DNA of 64,000 bases. Origin: Crotalaria pallida. Lineage: Eukaryota > Streptophyta > Magnoliopsida > Fabales > Fabaceae. The position numbers were made by a program, and so were the translations under genes. Below, piece by piece: positions 58,036 to 64,000 of the stretch; the stretch's first letter is position 1, and every line of letters starts with the position of its first letter. The notes under the pieces were generated by a model. The model was given only the letters and a program-made list of their open reading frames with translations, was not told the DNA's origin and did no database searches. The stretch spans positions 86,695,001 to 86,759,000 of the forward strand of contig CM075656.1 of the NCBI GenBank assembly GCA_037953625.1, written 5' to 3'.

Positions 58036-58355
58036 TATGTTACAATATATTCTTATAGAACTCTTAAAACTAATTTTTTGTTTTGGTATGTGTAATTCAG
58101 TCAAGTATGCCCTATGATAAAAAAAAGGATGGAGTATATTTTTAACTTATTCCAAATTATTTGTTTTATTAAAAATTTGATAGTGCATTAATTGTTTGAA
58201 TATTTGTACCATATAATTAAATTTTAATAGTTGCATAACAATTTCTTGATGAACCATTGGTTGATTAACAAGTCATCTAATTTACCTCATTTAAAATTGA
58301 CTTATTAAGCAATCGTTGGTTTATTAGGAGTTTGTTATGTAACTATTTAAAATTT

Positions 58356-58460
58356 TTGGTTTCCACCCTGGTATCTGATCCACTAGGCCGATTAATCCAG
58401 TTCGAGGAGGGTCTCGAGATTAAGGTTTTGTTCCTCTCCCAACGTTGTTGCGGGGGGTCA
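58356..58460 (-). mobile_element. SINE family C, copy 2, 5'-truncated
   Basis: It matches the 3' part of the 42268 copy (CCGATTAATCCAGTTCGAGG, CTCTCCCAACGTTGTTGCGG) but lacks the pol III promoter. A 16-bp duplication TAACTATTTAAAATTT flanks it (58340-58355 and 58461-58476), so truncation happened at insertion. Confidence 0.88.
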
Positions 58461-58476
58461 TAACTATTTAAAATTT

Positions 58477-60378
58477 GTTTATATGAAAGTAATACCCTAA
58501 TTATTTTTTCCAACTTTATTCTTATTTTTTAGCATTCCTAAATATGTGAATTATATGATCATTAATATAATGTGAGGGATATCATAATAAAATTGTCTTA
58601 TATTTTTCTTAAAATTTGAAGTATTTAATAATATTTTTAATTTTTGTGCAAACCTTAAACCACAGTGGAAGTGGATGAAAGGAGTAGCTATTTAAGTTTT
58701 TTTTTTTTTTTTTTTTTGGCTAAGGGGCTTGATCTAGAAGTACTTCTCTATACTTTTGGGCTTTCCTCTGTCCACCGCTTATAATCCAGAAATGGAAAAT
58801 GGCAACAGATTATATGTAAAATCACTTTTAAAAGATTTTAGTGTTTATAACCAAGAATCACCCTTGACTCGGTCTCTTAGCACATTTTGCTTAGTTGGCT
58901 AACGACAAACCATTACATGTGGTATATTTGTCCCTGTCTAAAGCTTCTAATGTTGTAGATATGGAATCTAGTTTTTATTATCCAAGTATATTTCTAAAGT
59001 CTAAACATATAAATGATGAATTAAACTCTTTTGATATAATTTTTTTTTCCAGCAAGTATCGTTCACATGGATCAATTATTTGTTTAAGACAATAATATAT
59101 TTTTATTTCCATTCAGAGATTTTCTTATGATATTTCACTCTACAAAGTTATTGCACACCATTTATCAAATTCCAGGGTGCCTATCATTGATCCATGTGAC
59201 AGACGCAAATTATGGCAAAAGTCAACCACCAAAGCCGGGAAGGACCTGTGTTTTTGTTGCTTTGTGAGTTGCATCCGTTAACAGAAAAACAAAGAAAAAC
59301 ATTAAAATAACCTACTAGTATTATGTTAGGAATTCCGTAGAAATACAAAGATATGGTATTTATTCATAATTCATCTGTTAGTTGTTTACTATTATAGGAT
59401 TGGAGTTGGAACAATTGTATAGTGTGAATAATTATTCCTCTATGTATAAACTATGGGCCGCCATATTATTTGTGGGGCGGTGACGGGGTGCTTTATTAAT
59501 TATTAATTAATGTTTTTAAAAATGCAACTGGAAAACTTGACAAAAATTATAATTATATTAGATTATTAGAAGTGTTGATATCCGCGTTGAAAGTCTACCT
59601 CATAATGTGATAATGTTTAAATATATATCGAGTTACTTTTCTCGTTACCAATTGATTTTAAGATAAAACTTTAACTACCCAAATAAAATTCATAACAAAA
59701 TGAACATGCAACAATGATTATAACGAATCCTTCATGATTGGACTTGGATTCCTAAACACGTTACACTTTACTTTAATCATGTACTAGGCCTAAATATTAT
59801 CTCTTCATCATAAGTAGCATCATTTGTAGAATATATTAAAACAAAAAAAAGGAAGGTGAGGATGATTACATGGCCAAACGCAGTGTATTATCAAGAAAAA
59901 ATAACAATAAAAATTCCATTGATCTAATAATATTACACAACAGGTTAGATTAGAAATTGTAAATACTGAAACAAATGACCATTGCAAACCAATCTAACTT
60001 TGATTCACACAATTGTCTGCATCCCCATGGAAAAAAGAAGAGTTCATAATTGAAATGGAAAGGGGTCATACATAGAAACAACCTTTCTATATATATCTAT
60101 ACAATGATTAAAATGCAGTACTGCAAAGTCAAATTAAAATTGTAACACCTATAAAAGTACATCTAAGTTATACAAGATCTTCAAATAATCTGCCCAAAAT
60201 ATGATATATAATATAATGCACTCTAATTTCACAAGCCATGATGACATTCTTGATATGCCCCTGCACCAAGTGAAAACTCCATAGTTATGGTTAGATGGGT
60301 ACCGGGAATTAGACCGTAACTTCCTTTCACAACGTAGTTGCAGATCACTATACAAAGCCTACTAAAAGATGATTTGTC
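58477..60378. other. Intergenic DNA downstream of the TWINKLE gene
   Basis: No exon or bounded element recognised. A T-run lies near 58700. A short inverted pair, CACATGGATCAAT (about 59072) and ATTGATCCATGTG (about 59187), may form a stem. The right end should include the 3'UTR of the helicase gene. Confidence 0.5.
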
Positions 60379-62733
60379 TCATGGTTTCCTTTTACCAGCT
60401 CTCTTTTTATCAGGTTTCCCGTTATCCTCATATGGCATGAACTCACCGGTTACCCTGCCAAAGAAAATCAGTTATAACATGTTACTTTAAAGTTTTCTAC
60501 ACTATCGGCTAATCATTCACGACGGATTGTGACTTTTAAGGTAGTTATTATAAGAGTAACATTTTTAATGTGACAATGCGTGATTGTTTGACAGGGAAAG
60601 AAACCGAGTATTGCTAACTAGTTCCCTAAGGACACCCTTAAAAAGCAATTTTTTATTGGTAACATACACATAACACTAACTTAAGAGTGCCCTTAGAAAA
60701 CTCATTAGCATTTACACTCGGTGTAACACTATTAAATCCAAAACAACTCGATGGCTGATGGAAACTTCTCATGGTCAGACAATGCTCCTAAAAAATGGTA
60801 TAATCATAATCCCTGGTCATGTACTCAATGTATAAATGAAAATTCATTTTACTAAACTTCAGGTATTAATATGCATAATGCATGGCAGCAACCATAACCA
60901 AGAGTAAGAGTCTTGCTACCTATTATACGACAACAAGGCTTCACCTACTGTCCCTGCAACCTTATTCCGAACCTTCCGAACACAAACCTGAAGCAAAGCC
61001 TATGTTAGTAAAAGAAAACATTTAGTATGATAAATGACCATTTTCAGTTATGCTACAAAACACTCACCTGCACTTGATCAATAGGCCCAGCATCAGGATC
61101 TCGATTACGATGAATAACAATTCCATTGTCACACTTATTTATGAAGTGCGCACTTCCACTTATATCGTAGAGATTAGGAGGACTCCCAACCCAATTGTGA
61201 AGCTATAAGATGAGAAGTAAGAATATCAGAAAAAGTAAAATTGCAAGGGTGAAACTATAACTGTTTATTACCAACCTGTCTGGGATGTGCTACAAACCAA
61301 ACATGGCATCCATGATATTGGGCAAAACGTTTGATTAAGGTAAGCATCTGACTCACATATTCAGTTTCAGTCCTGCGAGTAGCAACAAATAAATTAGCTA
61401 TACTGTACTGCATTTAAAGAAAATTAATGCCTGGCAGGCAACAGGAAGAATGACCGGAGTAACATAGCAAGTTGCTAGGGGAGGAATTGACTTTAGTTCA
61501 GATGCAAAGCATAAAACAATTTGTCTATATCCTTTGGTTCGTCTTGTTTTTGTGCCAAGAAAGGATCAAAAGCATGAAGTTTTTTTTAATCAAAAGCATC
61601 AAGTTGAATATGAAAATTACATAAAAGCAAAACAAAATCCAATTCTAGAATGAGCTCTTTAAAGAGACTTACTGGTTTGAAGGTCGCTGATGATCGAGCT
61701 CATTATAAGGATCAATTACAAGTCCACGCACCCCATGCCTTAATACAGCTGCTTTTGCAAGGTCAAGGACCCACTTTATATTTGGAAGGGAATCATCTTC
61801 ACACCTAGTAATAAAAATCAAGTAGTCCAGGACCAAAAATCATCAGCGAGAGTTAAATACTAATTTTAAAAATAGATGGTCATCAGCAAGAGTTAAAATA
61901 CTAATTTAAAAAAAAAAAAATTTATTTTAACCAAATGAACAACAGAAAGGTATTTGACAGTCTAGTCAACAAGCACTGCTAAATGCAAGCAATTTCAAAA
62001 TATTTCGAACATAAAGCCAAGATCAAGGTTCATGTTATAAGCCTTGATCATTCATTTCAATACAAATATTCCAAGGGCTAAGGTATAATAAGCTAAGATC
62101 AGCACAGCTCAAGTAATTAGAGTAAACTAATGAGACATGAAAATTAACGAGTCCTTGCCCAGATGTTGCAGCCACCACCGCAACCACTCATACTTTAAAA
62201 CATGATCGCAGCCGCAAGTTCAACCACAATTTAAAACCTTGTTACACAAGGCAGTAAAAATTAAACTAACATTTTCTAGAAAATAAAATTTGGTTCTAAC
62301 ACCATTATGCACCGGCAATTTTATCAGTATTGCCTACTTTGTTTCTATGCCACAATGTATGTTGACCTCTACTTTATTTAAAAAGGACTTAGCTTACTAA
62401 AAGAAAAAAAAATCAAATAAAGAGGATTTCATCAGTCTGCCTGCTTCATTTCTATGCCACAACGTATCACATCTTCAGTACAAATTGACAAATGTGAAAA
62501 AAGATAACACCAGTCAAGCTCAATAAGCATGGGAAAGAAAAGCAATCAAACCACAAATATATAGTTTAAGTGTCCCTCAGTGAAATCTAAGAAAATGTCA
62601 GAAGATGGTATGCCACCACAATCAGTAGAGTTCCTTGAAAAGGACTAACCTAATGAGACTAAATGTATCACTTAACCAGAGCTTGCCCTGTTGGAATTCC
62701 TCCACACTCATCCGTTCAACATTTTCGCCATAA
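60379..62733 (-). CDS. Organellar TWINKLE-type DNA helicase, C-terminal part (gene continues right of window)
   Basis: Six 3'-terminal exons join in frame: 62650-62733, 61673-61804, 61276-61372, 61068-61202, 60920-60987 and 60379-60454. They encode about 197 residues ending in a basic tail (KPDKKRAGKRKP). The sequence runs MSVEEFQQGKLWLSDTFSLI, then the Walker-B-like segment RGLVIDPYNELDHQR, the motif region TETEYVSQML...HVWFVAHPRQ, and the H4/arginine-finger region DISGSAHFINKCDNGIVIH. It ends with a small subdomain KVRNKVAGTVGEALLSYNR. This is the DnaB-like RecA core end of plant TWINKLE, a T7 gp4-like primase-helicase for organellar DNA replication. The Walker A, primase and transit-peptide exons lie beyond position 64000. 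The six phases are consistent, so the gene looks functional here. Confidence 0.93.
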
Positions 62734-64000
62734 CTACAATAAGATAAACAAGTCAACTCAGATAGATGACAACAGTTGAAAATAAAAAAACGTAATCAAA
62801 TACTCCCTGAACTAAGGGTCTCAGTATAACAAACTAACAAAGTAAGTTGCAAGTTTATGAATCAGAATATGGAAAATAGGGGCAATCACTCAAGAATAGA
62901 TTATGGTAATTCATCAAAAAAGCATATGATAATCCTTAATGTGAAAATTAATACTGATCCCACTAAGATGAAAAAACCATAACACCAAGGTAACCTCACT
63001 ATTAATTTATGGGAAAATCCAAAATCCTCAAGTTGTTATTGAATATCACCATCATAATAAACACCAACCCATATGGTATGATATCATCCATAATCCTAAA
63101 TAAGTATGCAAAGTATAAACTTTTCAACTCCCTACTCTACCCATGCACCAAAGTCCTATTGTCCTTCACATGGACTCTTGACATGCCCAATTTTCCATTG
63201 TAAACAAGAAACATTAATATACTAATTAGTGAGCTAGTGAGCTATTGCTTCAAAGTGATGTAAAAACCAAGATATTTAAAACTGTAAGAATGGAGTCAGT
63301 TATGAACAGGAAAAAGGGGTGTGTACATCAGCTGTTGTAGCCGCATTCGAATCAAATATATGCATACGTATATATACACAAATATACACACACATCCAAA
63401 CTTAATACAAAATATAGTCAAATAAATAATTGGTTAAACTAACATTTCCAGGAGCCAATGTTAGAATAACAGGTGCTGCGGCACAGAAGTAACCCTCCTC
63501 AATCCAGCCAAGTTCATGATAAGACCCAACCCTTAGTCCCTTACATCTGTCTATCTATTTACCTATCAATACTCAGAGCATTTCTTATTACTTATATGCA
63601 AGTTCTGAAACATGGGTACTCCAAAATTAGTGACATATCCGTACCGGATACACCTTGGATAGCAGTACACGTACTGTACTTTAGGGTACTTGTAACTAGC
63701 ATGTTAAGATATATTTTAGGTGTGGATCATACCAATAATGACATTTTTGTCTTAAAATTTATATTTTAATTTCATAATCAATCTTTTGTGCTTATATCTT
63801 GAGTTATTTTGAGCATCAAGATCTAATTTTAGGATACTTATACGTTATTTCAATGGCAAAATTGTTTATTTACACCTTGTTTATATATATTTATTTATAA
63901 AATTTGAATTTATATTGCCGTACACGTACTCAGTTTTTTAGAAAATGTCGTACCCCGTATCCGGTACCATACCCTTATTGGTGCAACATAGTATGCAAGT
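62734..64000. other. Intron of the TWINKLE gene, with a possible fold-back MITE
   Basis: No further TWINKLE exon was found before the window edge. About 63600-63990 has inverted-like features (CCGTACCGGATACA / GTATCCGGTACC, and ACACGTACTGTAC / GTACACGTACTC), suggesting a MITE, but exact ends are not defined. Confidence 0.45.

Overview
This is a 64-kb piece of plant nuclear DNA, almost certainly from a eudicot and plausibly a legume. The genes have spliced structures with GT-AG introns, the intergenic DNA is AT-rich, and there are many plant-type transposons: Stowaway-like, Mutator-like and hAT MITEs, tRNA-derived SINEs, a Helitron end and Ty3/gypsy LTR elements. The species cannot be fixed from the sequence alone.

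Host genes, left to right. (1) A DUF185/MidA-type SAM-dependent methyltransferase (34-3365, minus), running off the left edge. (2) A secreted GH31 alpha-glucosidase (6453-10080, minus), five exons, complete. (3) A berberine-bridge-enzyme-like flavin oxidase copy with a stop codon behind its signal peptide (17150-18769, minus). (4) An intact intronless paralogue of it (35701-37308, minus). (5) A patellin, i.e. an acidic N-terminus plus CRAL-TRIO and GOLD domains (52329-54732, minus), with a 5'UTR intron. (6) The C-terminal third of an organellar TWINKLE-type DNA helicase (60379-62733, minus), running off the right edge. All six lie on the minus strand. They look like unrelated neighbours apart from the two BBE-like copies, which are a local duplication.

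Transposable elements fill most of the rest. Two related, very compact Ty3/gypsy elements lie head to tail (22942-28455 and 29324-34837) between the BBE-like copies. Both have full-length LTR pairs, TG...CA ends and perfect 5-bp target duplications. Their coding frame starts only about 25 nt after the 5' LTR and ends inside the 3' LTR. Each carries different disabling mutations. Other elements with visible boundaries are four SINE families (nine copies), a hAT MITE with an 8-bp duplication, two Mutator-type elements with 9-bp duplications, a Helitron 3' end, seven Stowaway-like MITEs, a Tourist-like MITE and two fold-back elements built from internal repeats. A degenerate CACTA-type transposase lies at 14118-16478.

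The structure least explained by ordinary features is a mosaic duplication. The block at about 3339-4775 is collinear with five pieces scattered over 5060-14456. The gaps between those pieces include the whole alpha-glucosidase gene, and one gap is bounded by a 10-bp direct repeat. The second copy also supplies empty sites for one MITE and two SINEs. A 360-bp inverted duplication (38938-39297 and 47558-47913) is also unexplained.
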